This document shows positions 6,377 through 6,640 of a stretch of 6,640 bases of DNA, piece by piece. The first letter of the stretch is position 1. Every line of letters begins with the position of its first letter. The translations under genes and the position numbers were made by a program. The notes under the pieces were generated by a model that saw only the letters and a program-made list of their open reading frames with translations, was not told where the DNA came from and did not search any database. The stretch lies in assembly GCA_023145315.1 (NCBI GenBank), contig JAGLEA010000115.1:1-6640 (forward strand), given 5' to 3'. The DNA comes from Psychrilyobacter sp. GTDB lineage: Bacteria; Fusobacteriota; Fusobacteriia; Fusobacteriales; Fusobacteriaceae.

Positions 6377-6640
6377 TTATATCTCCTCTTTTTCTTTCCC
6401 ATATCTAAACATTATTAGTATAAATATTATAGTTATTATAGTTAATATTGTAGAAATGGCTGCTGCTTTTGGCCAATTTCTAGTAATTGTAAGCTCTCTA
6501 GCGATTAGATTTCCTAGCATTTGTGCATCCGATCCTCCTACTAACTTAGGTATAGCATAGGAACCTAGTGCTGGTATAAATGTAAATAGTATTGCTGTAA
6601 CTATCCCAGGTTTTATATTATACAAAAATACTTTTTTATA
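6377..6640 (-). CDS. potB: Polyamine ABC transporter permease PotB, C-terminal part
   Basis: This is the 3' end of the potB gene; the frame stays open to the window edge, so the start and about two thirds of the protein lie beyond base 6640. The 87 visible codons cover the end of the EAA loop and the last two membrane segments. The string FIPALGSYAIPKLVGGSD (20-37) closely matches the PotB signature around the fifth segment, and NWPKAAAIST (55-64) leads into the last segment (about 60-80). The loop end reads FLYNIKPGI where most relatives have an LP, a minor variation. The final codons GAG GAG ATA TAA also form the ribosome binding site for potC, whose ATG begins one base after the stop, so the two are likely translationally coupled. 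The TTG at 6623-6625 is an internal Leu codon, not a start. Confidence 0.93.
   Translation of the reverse strand, partial: YKKVFLYNIKPGIVTAILFTFIPALGSYAIPKLVGGSDAQMLGNLIARELTITRNWPKAAAISTILTIITIIFILIMFRYGKEKEEI
6383..6388 (-). promoter_or_regulatory. potC ribosome binding site embedded in the potB coding end
   Basis: The minus strand reads GAGGAG, encoding the last two Glu residues of PotB, and stands seven bases before the potC ATG at 6373-6375. This site decides the potC start and couples the translation of the two permease subunits. Confidence 0.8.

Noticed and set aside
6376..6402. Upstream ATG start adding nine residues to PotC
   Set aside because: There is no ribosome site before 6402, while GAGGAG stands properly before the ATG at 6375, which directly follows the potB stop.
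6354..6560. Plus-strand open frame antisense to the potB/potC junction
   Set aside because: It mirrors hydrophobic membrane segments of PotB and has no start signal or family resemblance.

Overview
The window is A+T-rich bacterial DNA, roughly one third G+C by eye, with dense gene packing, strong AGGAGG ribosome binding sites and frequent AGA and ATA codons. The gene content and the style of the proteins fit a low-GC anaerobe. A member of the Fusobacteriota (Fusobacterium, Cetobacterium or a relative) is my best guess, made from general impression and not from a search. All five recognisable housekeeping or transport genes are on the minus strand; one regulator is on the plus strand.

Region 1 (about 10-3164, minus strand): a two-gene unit of ygiQ, a UPF0313 radical SAM protein of unknown reaction, followed 20 bases later by der (engA), the double-GTPase ribosome assembly factor. 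An extended -10 promoter lies upstream of ygiQ, and der has no separate promoter that I can see.

Region 2 (3165-4062): a 236-base divergent intergenic region between ygiQ and a plus-strand YheO/DauR-type PAS plus helix-turn-helix regulator. The region contains promoters in both directions and a near-perfect 11-bp inverted repeat next to the regulator promoter. The regulator is monocistronic and ends at a strong bidirectional terminator (4063-4090), which also ends the minus-strand genes arriving from the right.

Region 3 (4100-6640, minus strand): the end of a polyamine ABC transporter operon, potB (3' part only), potC and potD, followed by rplS (ribosomal protein L19). potB and potC are separated by one base and potC and potD by 21. 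rplS has its own near-consensus promoter, whose -35 box lies a few bases past the potD stop codon. No good terminator separates potD from rplS, so rplS may be fed both by its own promoter and by read-through from the pot operon. potA and the rest of potB would lie beyond base 6640.

I see no mobile element, CRISPR array, tRNA or rRNA, and no convincing novel multi-gene system. The points most worth a second look are the dyad beside the orphan regulator, the potD/rplS junction, the ygiQ-der pairing and the binding-pocket changes in PotD.
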